From Callorhinus ursinus (taxonomy: Eukaryota > Chordata > Mammalia > Carnivora > Otariidae), in the NCBI RefSeq assembly GCF_003265705.1, contig NW_020312968.1:9204593-9268592 (forward strand): a DNA stretch of 64,000 nucleotides, written 5' to 3'. Below the pieces are notes generated by a model that saw only the letters and a list, made by a program, of their open reading frames with translations, had not been told where the DNA came from and made no database searches. Within the stretch, counting starts at the first letter, position 1. Each line of letters begins with the position of its first letter. The translations under genes and the position numbers were made by a program. Below, piece after piece: positions 11,572-23,738 of the stretch.

Positions 11572-11619
11572 GCATACCAACTTTAAAACATAATTCTCTA
11601 TTAGAAACTTCCTCAGCTT

Positions 11620-12137
11620 GAAAAAATGAAACAAGATGAAACCAGAGAGGGAGACAAACCATAAGAGACTCTTAATCTCAGGAAATGAACTGAGGATTGC
11701 TGGAGGGGAGGCGGGTGGGAGGGATGGGGTGGCTGGGTGTTGGACACTGGGGAGGGTATGTGCTATGGTGAGCGCTGTGAATTGTGTAAGACTGATGAAT
11801 CACAGACCTGTACCTCTGAAACAAATAATACATTATATGTTAAAAAAAAAAAAAAAAGATAGTAGGAAGGGAAAAATGAAGGGGGGAAATCGGAGGGGGA
11901 GAGAAACCATGAGAGACTATGGACCCTGAGAAACAAACTGAGGGTTTTAGAGGGGAGGGGGATACATGGTGGGGGGATGGGTTAGCCCGGTGATGGGTAT
12001 TAAGGAGGGCACGTATTGCATGGAGCACTGGGTGTTATATGCACACAATGAATTATGGAACACTACATCAAAAACTAATGATGTAATGTATGGTGACTAA
12101 CATAATAAAATAAAATTTTTTAAAAAAAGGAAAAAAA
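11620..12137 (+). mobile_element. L1 3' UTR copy with perfect TSD
   Basis: About 518 bp of L1 3' UTR is flanked by the identical 17-bp repeat agaaacttcctcagctt at 11603-11619 and 12138-12154. The body holds two related units (11636-11857 and 11858-12137). The first ends in an internal A16 tract and the second in the true A-rich tail. Confidence 0.9.
11636..12137 (+). repeat. Diverged tandem unit inside the L1 3' UTR
   Basis: Both halves run through the same order: 'gagaga(c/a)aaacca(t)(a/g)agagact', 'ctgagg', a G-rich stretch, 'atggg', 'ggagggta/gggcacg', then 'aatgaat/gatgaatca' and an A-rich end. The L1 3' UTR probably arose by internal duplication. Confidence 0.55.
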
Positions 12138-12154
12138 AGAAACTTCCTCAGCTT

Positions 12155-13879
12155 TCTGTCTCTGAGTGAACTAAGATATGGACCATTTGGGGGGTTCAAG
12201 CTACTCATATGTCTGGAAAGATAATTCAATAGGCAGCTCTATTTAGGAAAACAAAATGGTACTTCACATTGATAATGACCAACCAGATGTACCCAAATGG
12301 CAGATGCATGACTGGGAGGAGCTATTAACCTCCAAAATGCTCCCACTGAGAGCTTGGTCATTTGACTCAGTCCATGGCATTACCTTTCTTTTCTGCTGTC
12401 CTGTAGAGGTTGATTTCCAACAGCCATATTTAGAATCTAGCCAACGCTCTGGCTTACCATTTTTTCACCCTCTCAAGTCAATGGCTTTGATTCCATTATC
12501 AAAATTCAGTCCATGTCCACATCCTGGGCTCTATCATTCCCCAGAATTGTTATACATCTGAAATTCGAAAATTCCAGTACATCCCTTTTGCTCATTACCT
12601 CCAAATCTTCCAGCCCTCTCACCCCTTCACTACTGCTATGCTTGATTTTTTTCCTCAACATTCTCATTCCTTTGACCCTTCAACTTCCTGAGTTTGCTAC
12701 TCTCTGCCTGACCTAACTCTTTTCCTTACTCATCCTGAGTGTGCTCAGTCAACTCTCCATCATTAAACTCAGCTCACTTGTCCTTTATCCTAAAAGCTTA
12801 TGTACACTTTAAACAGCCAGCCTTGGACGAATCATCTAATGTTTTCCTCTATTTTGGTTCTTTAGGAGAAGGATGGGGAAGATTTTAAGAGAAGGTATCT
12901 TTTGTTGAAATTGGGGTGAGCCATAATAAGTATTCAACTTAAGAGGTGGAGTTCTGAGGAAGTAGCTTGCAATTCTCTTCCATTTCTCTCCTTAAAAATG
13001 ATTTCATAGCTTCCTAATACTCTGTATTTATTTACTCATGTATAGAGCTATGGGATGATAACTTGCACTCACTTTAGAATTCCTATAATGCTATCCCACT
13101 TTATGCAAGTATCAATTAAACAAATATAAGAAATGATAATATAAAAATTAATAGTTTCAATTCATGCAAAACATTTGAAATATGAGTCCAAATATTTTAA
13201 GATTTCTTCAGGAATTGCATAATTGCAAAGGCTGTAGCCTGAGAATGGTGTAATGTGTTTATGCTAAGTCCACATGGTAAAGTCTCTGGTAAGAAAAAAA
13301 TATTCTCTTTTGTCAGTATTTTATGAATCATACACTTGTTTATGTGCACAGTAACTTCTATGTCAGAGTTCAGTCACTATTCTACTGTTATTTAACCATT
13401 TGCTGTCATTATAATTTAATTTTTTTATCCTATAACAATGTAACAAGGTAAGCATTCAATGAATGGGGGCACTAGGAGTAGTGCTAAAAAACATGCCTCA
13501 ACATCAATTACTTTGGCAAGGAACTTGGAAGTGAATGAACAAAACTCTAAATAAGCCAAATAACTGCCCTGGCACGCTGTGCTGTTATTGTAGAAATAAG
13601 CAACATGAGAAATATGAGAAATAATGCTAAAAAAATTAAAAGCATGAATATACAGCACAATGGCCAAAGATTTATGCACCCTGAGAATGCATCTCACATT
13701 CTTTATCTTTATGCCTGTGGAGAAATTAGTCCTTTGAAATTTTATGGGTTTTTAATTATGTGTCTTGTCTTTGTTTAGAGATGCAGCCAGATTTCATATA
13801 TGTAAGGAAATGGGCCTGAATTTCATTTTTAAATAATATATTTGTTTCCTTGGGGTTTTCCTGATTATAAGTCATCATG
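12155..13879. other. No gene recognised; possible L2 remnant
   Basis: About 12640-12800 has the C/T-rich look and a 'ctcagctcacttgtcc' segment that resembles an old L2 3' region (weak). The rest is AT-rich and unremarkable. Confidence 0.35.
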
Positions 13880-14337
13880 CTTGTTGCATTGGAAAATTCT
13901 AAAATGTGTAAAGATGAAGAACTCACCTAGAATCTCACCATCCAATGGCCAACGTTACTAGCATTTTGACAGTTTCTTTGGTTTTTCCTCTATATTTTTG
14001 CATAGTTTATACATATATAATATTTACATATTACATTAATATAATATATTTTATATGCATAAATTTTGTATATTAATGTTTTTCTTAACCTTAAATCAAG
14101 ATTTATCAGGACACTAAGAACCATCTATGGACATTTAAAGGTTATAAAATAATTCATCATGTGAATGTAACATATTTAATAGTACTACTCCTAATACTAA
14201 AACATTAGGTACTTTCCAAGTTTTGCCATTACAAACAGTTCTGTGATGAGTATCCTTGGATATAAATTTTATCCCTAGTTGAGTTATTTTTCTCTGAGGA
14301 AGTTTCTTAGGAGGAAAATTATTAGATCAAATAGTAT

Positions 14338-14446
14338 TTTTTCTTTAAATTTTATTTTATTGTTATGTTAATCACCATACATTACATCATTAGTTTTTGA
14401 TGTAGTGTTCCATGATTCATTGTTTGCATGTAACACCCAGTGCTCC
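14338..14446 (-). mobile_element. 109-bp L1 3' end, antisense, perfect TSD
   Basis: The young L1 3' end in reverse is flanked by the identical 17-bp repeat attagatcaaatagtat at 14321-14337 and 14447-14463. The insertion is extremely short. Confidence 0.92.
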
Positions 14447-14594
14447 ATTAGATCAAATAGTATCTTGATACATATTGCCAAATTTCTTTCCAGAAAGATT
14501 AAAACAATTTACAGTCTTCCTGGCAACAGATGAAAGTACCCATTTCATCACATCTTCACCCATTAAATATTATTATTTTTTAAAAATAATGCCA

Positions 14595-14692
14595 CTGGGT
14601 GTTATATGCAAACAATGAATCATGGAACGCTCCATCAAAAACTAATGATGTACTGCATGGTGACTAACGTAACATAATAAAATTAAATTTAA
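14595..14692 (+). mobile_element. 98-bp L1 3' end, sense
   Basis: The same L1 3' end as at 14338-14446 but in the opposite direction. It is flanked by aaaaataatgcca (14582-14594) and aaaaatattgcca (14693-14705), a 13-bp TSD with one mismatch. Confidence 0.87.
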
Positions 14693-15208
14693 AAAAATAT
14701 TGCCAATTTTATTAGCAGGAAAATTTTTTATTGTTTTAATTCACATCTCTTATTATTAGTAAATTGGGACTTTCCCTATATTTAGTAGCTAGTTTTACAC
14801 TTCCTGCTTTGCAAATTGTCTATATATTGTCCTTTGGTCTTTCCCTAGCATCTTAACAATTTTCCTGCCAATATATATATATATAAGTTCTTTACCTATT
14901 AGGCATTAATCCATAAACTATCATATTTGCTTTCTTTATGGTTTGAATGCTCTTTTTTGATGAGAAAAAATAAATAAGAATACAACATATAATGTAGTGT
15001 CATGAATCTTCCCTAAATTGGTTTTACCGTGGTTTCTAAAACTATTGATTATTCTCATCTGTTTATTCTTTCAAATAACTCATAATCTTAGAGCTCTAAT
15101 AGAAAACAAAATCCATTTTTAATATAATAAAATTTATGAACTTAACTCATAATTTAGTTTTCCAGTTTCCTAAAATGGTTGTTATTCCCTTGTAGTCAAG
15201 ACTGCTGT

Positions 15209-15635
15209 CTCAGTTATCTTTGGTGTATACATTTGTTAAAATAAACTTAACGGCTTCAAACAAGAATTCATTATTATCTTCTTGGAACCTTGCATGGGTT
15301 GCAGTCCGAGAGCAGATGGAGCTGCAGTTCAGGCTCAACTAGGCTAGACGTCCAAGATGGCTTCCTCACCCATGAATCAAGCACATCAGTGCTCCTCCTC
15401 ACGGCCTCTCCTTCCAGGAGAGTAGCCTCGATTTCTTACCTGGGAGCTCAGGGCTCCAAGACTTGGAAGCAGTCTTCTTCAATCTAGCCTAGATCTGGCA
15501 GAGTGTCACTGTTGCCATGTTCTATTGATCAAATCAGTTCCCTGACAGCTCAGATTCAAAAGGTGGAGCATCATTCACCTTGTCCTGGGGAAGTGGCTGT
15601 GGAAAGTCCACCATCTTTGGAGACAAACTACCACA
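15209..15635 (-). mobile_element. MaLR LTR (MLT1/MST class), antisense
   Basis: In reverse the segment follows the MaLR LTR order. It opens with a 'gttatctttgg.. acggcttcaaa.. ttcattattatcttc' 3' end, passes through 'gttctattgatcaaatcag' and ends with 'ccatctttggagacaaactaccaca', the LTR 5' end. Subfamily not assigned. Confidence 0.55.
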
Positions 15636-15774
15636 TCTTCTTTATTGATCTTTATTTGGTTTAGAATTTTCTTCACAAAAGTATTCAAAATCTGTGTTGC
15701 TATAGTAATTTGTTTTTTTCTTTTATAAGTTTACTAAGCTGATATGAAGCAAAGATACTGTTTTTGATATACTT

Positions 15775-15974
15775 TTTTTTTTTTTAAAGATTTTATTTAT
15801 TTATTTGACAGAGAGAACACAGTGAGAGAGGGAACACAAGCAGGGGGAGTGGGAGAGGGAGAAGCAGGCTTCCCGCCAAGCAGGGAGCCCGATGTGGGGC
15901 TCGATCCCAGGACCCCAGGATCATGACCTGAGCTGAAGGCAGTCGCTTAACCAACTGAGCCACCCAGGCGCCCC
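15775..15974 (-). mobile_element. Can-SINE, antisense, 9-bp TSD
   Basis: A full-length SINEC in reverse ends in 'ccaggcgcccc', with gatatactt at 15766-15774 and 15975-15983. Confidence 0.93.
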
Positions 15975-16638
15975 GATATACTTATTTTGTATTCAATCGC
16001 CTTACTAAATGGTCTTATTTCTACTAATTACTTTTCAGTTTAATATCTTAGTTCTCCTAAGAACATCATAATACTCTCTGAAAATAAAGATGACTTTATT
16101 TCCTCCTCTTTTTCAATAGTTAAATCTCTTACCTATTGTACCAGTCAAGATTTCCATAACAAGACTAAGAGGAAACAGCCTTATTTTGTTTCTGTTGTTT
16201 AATTTTTTAAGTAAAAGTAAAATGAAGTTATAAACTGGACATATTTTATCAACATACACATCTCCCAGAGCTAAATTACACCACTTACTTTTATGTGTCA
16301 ATGCAATACAAATGAATTGAAAGGTGGGTTTTTATTCCAGATAAATTGAATTCAGGAAAAGGACAATAAAACAAGATGAAGAAGAAAATAACTAATACAT
16401 TTTGGACACTGCAATATTTTCTCCCTGAAATCTATAAACTTCCAAAAATAAATCATAACCATAAAACATTCCATTGACTCCCACAAATAGCTAATATCTC
16501 TAAATAAATATACAATATCATAAATCTCAGCAATTTGTCCTTTCTTCCCAAGCTTGACTACACTCGATATAAAGAATCATTTTAAGTACATATATAAATG
16601 AGTATTAGAATAAGGCTTTTCAGCCATTTTATACTCAC

Positions 16639-16696
16639 ACGTGGCTGATAATCATATGGTGGAGCATATTCTTCAGCATATGTTGTCAATGCATAC
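16639..16696 (-). CDS. CFAP95: CFAP95 coding exon (58 bp), fourth in the window
   Basis: Read on the minus strand, the acceptor ...ctttcttag precedes G-TAT-GCA-TTG and the donor gtgagt follows CCA-CGT. The exon encodes (M)-YALTTYAEEYAPPYDYQPR, which lines up with ALTTYSEDYVPPYDYQP in human CFAP95/C9orf135. Its first base completes the ATG codon begun by the 35.9-kb exon, and it ends in phase 0. CFAP95 is a small protein on the inside of ciliary and sperm doublet microtubules; this Tyr/Pro-rich stretch is one of its most conserved parts. The last coding exon was not found between here and position 1 and probably lies beyond the window. Confidence 0.88.
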
Positions 16697-17764
16697 CTAA
16701 GAAAGATAAGTCAATATTTGAGAAAAGAACGACTCCAAAAAGAACGATATTTAAAATGTTTAGCATTATATCCTTTACACGAAATAAAAACATTTCAAGG
16801 AAGACTGGCCCTAATAAAATTTTTAAAACATACAACTGTCCCAGACCTTGTTTATAGCATTACCTACCACCACAGGATGACTTTCCTTCAATCACTTCCA
16901 ATTCAACACCACTTATTATGCTCCTGTACTAATGATACGCTACCAATCCCAAGTCCCTGAGCTTAGGTGCATTCCAAACTTTTGGGATTCTCTTTACCAT
17001 CCAGTTTCTACCCCTCAAACCGTTTTGACCCTATGCCCCGTGTTCTCTGCTAGACGACAACTGAAAAAGATAATAGAAGACAACCAGATGGGCTGAGGTT
17101 AATAGCTTCCCCAACTTCCACCCCATTAAACACACAGCAATTCTTAATAAATAAATCCTCCCTCCTCCAAGTCTACAAGCACTGCTAAGCTCCAAAGGGA
17201 AACCCTAAGGTGCTAGAAATGAAGAGGATACTCACTAGAATGGGAAGTCATAAGATGATGTGCCAAGGCTAGAAGCTGGAGTTTGAACTGCATATGAAGG
17301 GCTGGAGACATGGGCTTGGGTTCAGAGAAGGCAAAGAGCTAAACTCCTACTCACAGCCAGGAGCCTGTAAAGCCTATACCCTCATATAAAAGAAACCAAA
17401 GAAACTCCAGCCACCAGTCCAGAGAAACTCGCAAGAAAGCTTCTCTGTTTGGAACTCAGGCTGGGAGAAAAACTGTTCTCCTATGCAAAATAATTAAATA
17501 AATTTTAAAAAGCTCTACTTCTGTTTCTGGCAATATTATGGGACTAGACAATCAAAGAAACTCCTCTGAGAATTGCACGCACACCTAAAAATATCGGTCA
17601 CAAGGAAATTTAAACATTTTAATGCATGGCTATGCTGGTAGGAAAGAATTCAACAAGTAAAAGAATTCCAAAATAACAAGGAAGTCGAACTCAGAACAGT
17701 TATGGTAGTTATTGGGTACAGGTGCTAATATTTTACCTGGCAGTAACCATCAGTTCCTGTTAGG
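16697..17764. other. CFAP95 intron, no element recognised
   Basis: Part of the 19.2-kb intron between the 35.9-kb and 16.6-kb exons. No exon-like segment or named repeat was seen. Confidence 0.55.
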
Positions 17765-17946
17765 CTTTTGAGGTGTGGTTTCCAAAGTAATAATATTAGC
17801 ATTACCTGGAAACTTGTTAGGAATACAAACAACTGGGACCCAGCCCCAACCTGCTGAATTAGAAACCTGGAGGCAGGGCCCAGCAGGCTGTGTTTTAACA
17901 AGCCCTCTAGGTGATGCTGATGCACACTCAAGTTTGAGTACTGACA
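17765..17946 (-). mobile_element. MER5A-like hAT-Charlie element
   Basis: In reverse it reads 'actcaaacttgagtgtgcat', 'agcatcacctagagggct', 'ttgttaaaacacag', 'gggccc', 'ctaacaagtttccaggt' and 'ctttggaaaccaca', the MER5A order between inverted ends. Confidence 0.8.
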
Positions 17947-18478
17947 ACTAAAAGAACAAAAATTAGAATGCAATTTTCAAACTAGCAAATAAATTTTTTT
18001 AAAAGACCAATCTAAAAAAAAAGCAGGAAGGAGAATAAAAGGAAGAAAGGAAAATCGCTTCTCATCAGACAAATTAAAATCATAAAAATAAAAATAAATA
18101 TCTTTGCAATCACAATGAAAGTAAAGGGTTAAACTGATCAGTGAAAGTATTTCTCAGACGTAAACTGAATGTCAACGTGTATTACATAGTACAACTCTAT
18201 GCTTCTATACCTAGAATAAAATTATTTTTGAAGAAAGTTTGAAAGTAAAAGCATATAAAAAGACACATCCAGAAAATATTAACACGAAGTAAGTGTTCTT
18301 ATATTAGTATCATATGTAATTGACTTTTTGTCAAAAGTTATTAGTTATAAAGATCATTACCTACTGATTAAAGGAAGAAACACCAGGAAGATCCTAAGTC
18401 AATAAACCTAACAACACATAGAATATGTAAGTCAAAAAAATTACAGAATCACAAAGATAAAATGACAAATCTACAGTC

Positions 18479-18895
18479 AGATTTGCTCTGTGTAGCTTTG
18501 TTCCATAGGTAGAAGGAAGAGGAATCTCCACTCAATACGAGATTTAAAGAGATTTAAAAAGAATGATGATTTCTGTTAAGAATGAGACAGAATTTCCCAG
18601 GGAGGTTGTAAGCTCCCCTTCTCTCTTACCACACAGTCAAGTGGGATCCATAGCCATAGGGGCTATACCCATCCTAAATGGTGGGTGCTACCTCTCCTGC
18701 AGTCAGCAAGGGGATTTATTCCAAATTAATTCTCTGCTTTTTTGAGTCTTTGAGTCACTTACTCAGATTCAGACTCTTAGGTGGGACCATCTGATTGGCT
18801 GAGTAGATATCACATGCCCTTATTGTTGCTGCCGGGAAACTGGGTAAGAAAATATCTGCCCCTCCTTCCAACAAAACAGAAAAGAAGCAGTTGAC
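18479..18895 (+). repeat. Inverted duplication, left arm (417 bp)
   Basis: This arm is the near-perfect reverse complement of 22722-23133. By eye there are about ten substitutions, an 11-bp extra copy of 'gagatttaaa' here, and two other small indels. Similarity stops sharply at both ends. No poly(A), TG...CA ends or TSD were seen, so it is not an obvious retroelement. Confidence 0.88.
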
Positions 18896-19719
18896 ATTCC
18901 TAGATCCTTTGGTTCCTTAAACCCAAATATTTACATATATCCTCCAAAACCATATAGATGAACAGCAAAAGCAAATGAAATCACACAGTCACCCAAGCTG
19001 AGTGTAACAGAGGGTAGAGAAGACTACAAATTTCGGTTTACGTGTAGGTGGGAGAACAATCCAGAATCAGTAGCACCAGATCCAGAGCCCATTCTGGAGC
19101 AAAATCAGGTGGGGATTACATGGAAGAGAGGAGAGGGGGGGCAAGTGCATTATGGGGATGCAACACAGAAGGCATCTCCCCCCAGAAAGAAAGCATCCTT
19201 CCCTAATGGGGAAATACTGAGAACCAAGTCTGAGACTAGAGGATCTGAACATTGGCTTTCCAAGAAAGAGGCCTAGAAAGTATTCAAGACCTCAGCGGCA
19301 GTTTTGGGAAGGCGCTGCCTCTGGGAAAGTGGGAAGCAATTAGCAAGGTAAAGAAAAATAAGAACTCAAGTTCAGAAATTAAGGGTCCTAGAACCACCAC
19401 TCTTTCAAAAAAGATGTTAATGAAATAAAGATCACTTCACTGTTCCAACAGTAGAGGGCACTCTTGAACTAAGAGATTGAGAAAACTGCCCAAATGTCTC
19501 ATTGCCCATCCTTAGAATTGCCTGATTGCTGCTCGTCCAGGAAAATTCAACATACTTAAAATGAACAGAGAAGTGCAACATTACTATAAGAAGAAAACAG
19601 TAAATGAGAATCAAAACCAAGCTGATGAACCCACTCCAGAAACATTCCCAAATAGTCACAGAAGTCCTTCACCAGGGTTTCTATTCAATGAACTGGATTC
19701 TAATCTATTTACTAGAGAT
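18896..19719. other. CFAP95 intron, unrecognised spacer DNA
   Basis: Lies inside the inverted-repeat loop. No exon or named repeat was recognised. Confidence 0.45.
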
Positions 19720-20790
19720 TCAAGAAAATGCAGTAAAACAAGAAAAAGAAGTATAAGTGTAATAACTGGAGTGGAAGAAACAAAAGTTTCACCTTTCACA
19801 GATGATAAGATTGTCTACACTAAAAAAAACCAAGAGAATCTACAAATCATAATAGGCAATTTTCATGAAGGTTGTTGGATACAAGCTCAATATACAAAAA
19901 TAGCATACCCATACACCAGCAACAAGAAATTAGAAAGCAAATTAAAGTGAAAATTTCCCATTTACAACTGCAATAAAATTTCTAATGTTCCTCTAGGAAT
20001 ACATCTAACAAAAGATTTAAAAGACATTTATGACAAAAATTACAAAATTTGCTGAAGGACATAAAATAACTCTTTTATAAACTCAATACATGTTACATAT
20101 ACATACATGTGTGTGTATTTATAATTTCTAAAAGGTTTACAATCTAACATTTTATATATAACTTGATTAAATTATAATTTAAAATTTCTATTGATCAAAA
20201 GACATCATAAACAGTGTTACAAGAGAAGTCATAGACAAGAAGGTATTTTTTATAAAATTAAGTCAAATAATATTAGTATCCAGAATAAATAAAAAATTCT
20301 TAGAAATCAATAAAAGACAATATCTTATAGAAAAATGGCCTAAGCCTATAAATAGTTCACAGTAGAAGAAAACAAAATGGCTAATAAATCCTTGAAAACA
20401 AATTCAGCCTTAAAATTGTCTTAAATTCAGTAGTGAAATGCAAAGTAAAACAACAATGTACCATTTTATATCCACTTGGTAAAAATTAAAAATCTCTACA
20501 ATGTTTAAAAGGATATGAAAGTATGAGCATATTCATACACTACTAGTGGCAATATCTTACAAAATTGAAGGTGCATATATCTTAATAGCCAGCAATTATA
20601 TTTCTGAGTATTAAGAAATCCTTGCAAACTATATACTCAGGGAGATACATATAAGGATATTCAATGCAGCTTTATTTGTAACTGTGAAAATTGGAAGCCA
20701 ATGTCCACCAATATGGTGGATATGTTAGATGACTCGATAAGTCATGATAAATTGTCTCTCTAAAAAAATAAGAAGCAAATATGGCAAAAA
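19720..20790 (+). mobile_element. Old L1M ORF2/3' fragment
   Basis: The nucleotide order matches L1 ORF2: 'ttcacagatgata', 'ttggatacaagctcaatatacaaaa', 'acaccagcaacaa', 'ggaatacatctaacaaaagat', 'cagcaattat', 'gcagctttatttgtaa'. Many indels break it. The 129-codon frame at 19561-19950 partly overlaps it and is not a gene. Confidence 0.75.
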
Positions 20791-22721
20791 TACTAACTTA
20801 CATTATAACTGGGTAATAAGTAGATGGGTGTCTGAAGAGTATTTTATATGGAAATATTCCATAATCTTAAAATGTTTAAGTGTTAATAGATGACAATGAA
20901 CTTGTTTCCCTACCCTATTCTCATCCAAAGTTATGACTCAGATGGTGTAATTATCAGTCAAATAGAGTATTGCTTTGGGCAGGCCAATTTACAAGGTAGC
21001 ATTGAGCATCTCTCAATGCATTTAAAGCAGGTGGAAACCCATTCCACCCAAGCGCAGCTCCTTCTCCGTCTCTTTATTATCAGCTCCCAGCACAGAGTCT
21101 GATACAAGGTAGGCACTGACAAATTAATCAAATGCACAAAGCAATAAAAATAAAATTAGAATATAAAAAGATATAGATTTACTACTAGGAATCAAAGTAA
21201 ATAAAGGTGGAAGGTTAAAATATCCAGTGACCTTTTTGAAAGCGCAATGTGACTCAACAATATGGAAACTTTTACAATACTGAATGATCACTGTCAGTCA
21301 GTTATAAACCATTTGATATCACCCCCCCAACACCCGCTTTTTAATCTGAAGAAGAGGGCAAAAATCTTTAAGTGATATATTTCATCCAATTTGAAACAAG
21401 ATGGTCTTTCGAAATAAAACCATGGAAAATCAACATAGTTCTTCCTCTTAGATATCAGCTGAAGGCTATAGCCAAATAAAGAATATAATGAAAAAATAAG
21501 TCCATTAGAAGGGAAATGGCCTTCAGAGAAACTCAAGAAAGCAAGAGATGAGAAAACTAAGGGAGACATGGGCTCTAGGCATGAGGAAGAGGTGTCCTGG
21601 CTCATAAACAGACTTCTCTGGGAGGTTCTGGGAGCAGAGTTGCAGTACACTGAAGTCAGTGCTCCAATCTGACTTACGACAGCCAACAATAACTTCAGCT
21701 CATTGTCTGGAATCAGCTCAAGTAAGCCTGTACCACATGTCCCCTGCTCCACCACTCCGTCACTACCCATAGCTGATGGGTCCAAATGTCAGCCTCCAGC
21801 TCAGATTCCATCAGGGCTCTACCTTGGGATTTCTTACTATAGATGAATGAGACTGGGTCAGTCACTCTCCTGTGATAAGAACCATGGGATGTAAAGTCCC
21901 TCCCCTCAGAGGGAGAAAAGGAAGTCAACAAGGAGAGAATGCTGGTCCGATTCCAGTAGTCTCTGAAGCTCAGTTCTTCCAAGGACTTTCCCAGAGTTCC
22001 ATGTGGTAATTCAAAATCTTTTAATAAACTCTTCTTTTGGCTCAAGGTAATTTTAATTGTGCATTTTTTACTTACAAGTGAAAGAGTCCTATTATAATCA
22101 GGTAATCAGAGTCTGAGGCCATCGATCATTATAATCTTATAACTAATTCACCTTGTTCTGATTCCAAACACTCTGTACAATATTGATTATAGTTTGCCTT
22201 CCTTTTTCTTTCTTTCCTTCTTTTTTTTGTTAGGCTGACATGACTGGTGTGCTTGAGCATTTTATTTCTCATTATAAATCAACTAATTAAAATACTGGCT
22301 TTTCTTGTGAGTTTAATGAGCATAAGTCAATCTCCATGAGTCAGATAAATTCTGAAGCACAGATAAAATGGTCTTTCTGGAAATGCAAAACTGAAGACCA
22401 GATGCTGCTAAATTTACCAGTATAACGCCATGCTATAAGAACGCTTGGGAGGTGGACAGCTGGCTTTTGCTCACCACCAACCAGTTTGCCACACATGCCC
22501 TCTCCAACCATTAGCGGTTATAGGTTAGAGAACAACCAAACGTGTTCTGCAAGATGAAAAAGGAAAAGAAGTCTGATATTGAAGTTATTATTAAAGCCAT
22601 GCTATTAGTTAAAATGCCTACAACTGCACTAAGCCCTGTGGTAACAGGTGTGAATCTGGGACAAGATGATATACCAAAACCCATGGAATCATGGTTTCTT
22701 AAACTTGGAAGAACTTTAAAG
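20791..22721. other. CFAP95 intron, no gene recognised
   Basis: Two minus-strand frames (163 and 110 codons, 21294-22045) are the longest non-repeat frames here but show no domain, splice context or conserved motif that I recognise. A pyrimidine-rich run is at 22197-22228. Confidence 0.45.
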
Positions 22722-23133
22722 GTCAACTGCTTCTTTTCTGTTTTGTCAGAAGGAGGGGCTGATATTTTCTTACCCAGTTTCCCGGCAGCAACAATAAGGG
22801 CATGTGACATCTACTCAGTCATCTATCAGATGGTCCCACCTAAGAGTCTGAATCTGAGTAAGTGACTCAAAGACTTAAAAAAGCAGAGGATTAATTTGGA
22901 ATAAATCCCCTTGCTGACAGCAGGAGAGGTAGCACCCACCATTTAGGATGGGTATAGCCCCTATGGCTACGGATCCCACTTGACTCTGTGTGGTAAGAGA
23001 GAAGGGGAGCTTACAACCTCCCTGGGAAATTCTGTCTCATTCTTAACAGAAATCATCATTCTTTTTAAATCTCGTATTGAGTGGAGATTCCTCTTCCTTC
23101 TACCTATGGAACAAAGCCACACAGAGCAAATCT
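22722..23133 (-). repeat. Inverted duplication, right arm (412 bp)
   Basis: Reverse-complement partner of 18479-18895. The arms are separated by about 3.8 kb and could pair as a stem of roughly 410 bp in RNA or extruded DNA. Confidence 0.88.
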
Positions 23134-23415
23134 AATCATTCTTCCATATCTGCTGAATGCCAGGCCTTTTTTTAATGTACCACTAATTTACCCTCAAACT
23201 TCCCCAGCTGAGTAATTCTCATCTCAGTATGTTCAGTTAATTTTGCTTCTTGAGAACATTTTCTCTTGGAGACTTCTCTTCTGCTCTAGTCTCCCAAGCT
23301 GTTGCATAGCTAGAACGTTGGGGAGCCTTAGTCCTGGGGATAACTGTCACAGCTCTCCTGTGAAGGATTTTCTATTTGGGGGGCTCTCTTATCTTTCTCT
23401 TTGTTTACTCCTTCA

Positions 23416-23738
23416 TTTAAAAAAATAACTAACATACAGTGTTAGATTAGTTTCATGTGTACAATATAATGATTCAACAATTCTATACCTGGATTCAGTG
23501 CTCATCATGATAAGTGTACTCTTCATCCCCTTTATCAAATTCGCTCATTCCCCCACCTACCTCCCCTGTGGCCACCACTAGTTTGTTTCTGTATTTAAGA
23601 GTCTGGTCTTTTGTTTGCCTCTTGTTTTCCTTGTTGTTCATTTGTTTTGCTTTGTAAATTCCACATATGAATGAAATCATACTGTATTTGTCCTTGGACT
23701 GACTTACTTCACTTAGCATTATACCCTCTAGGTCCACC
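23416..23738 (-). mobile_element. Older carnivoran L1 3' region, antisense
   Basis: Contains 'actaacatacagtgtta', 'gtacaatataatgattcaac', 'ccacatatgaatgaaatcat' and 'cttagcattataccctctagg', typical of a reversed L1 3' UTR. TSD not clear. Confidence 0.75.

Larger units (their letters stand above)
13880..14940 (-). mobile_element. Old L1M 3' region, antisense, hosting two younger L1 insertions
   Basis: The order matches the reverse complement of L1M 3' sequence: 'aatctcaccatccaatgg', 'gccattacaaacagttctgtgatgagtatcc', 'tgatacatattgccaaattt', 'cacatctcttattattagt'. The match is broken at 14338-14446 and 14595-14692 by young L1 fragments and resumes after each. Confidence 0.7.

Noticed and set aside
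19561..19950. 129-codon plus-strand frame as a novel gene
   Set aside because: Its second half is decayed L1 ORF2 sequence. The first half has no splice or promoter context.
21294..22045. Two long minus-strand frames as a novel protein inside the inverted-repeat loop
   Set aside because: No domain, no codon pattern beyond chance, and overlapping frames. No support without conservation data.
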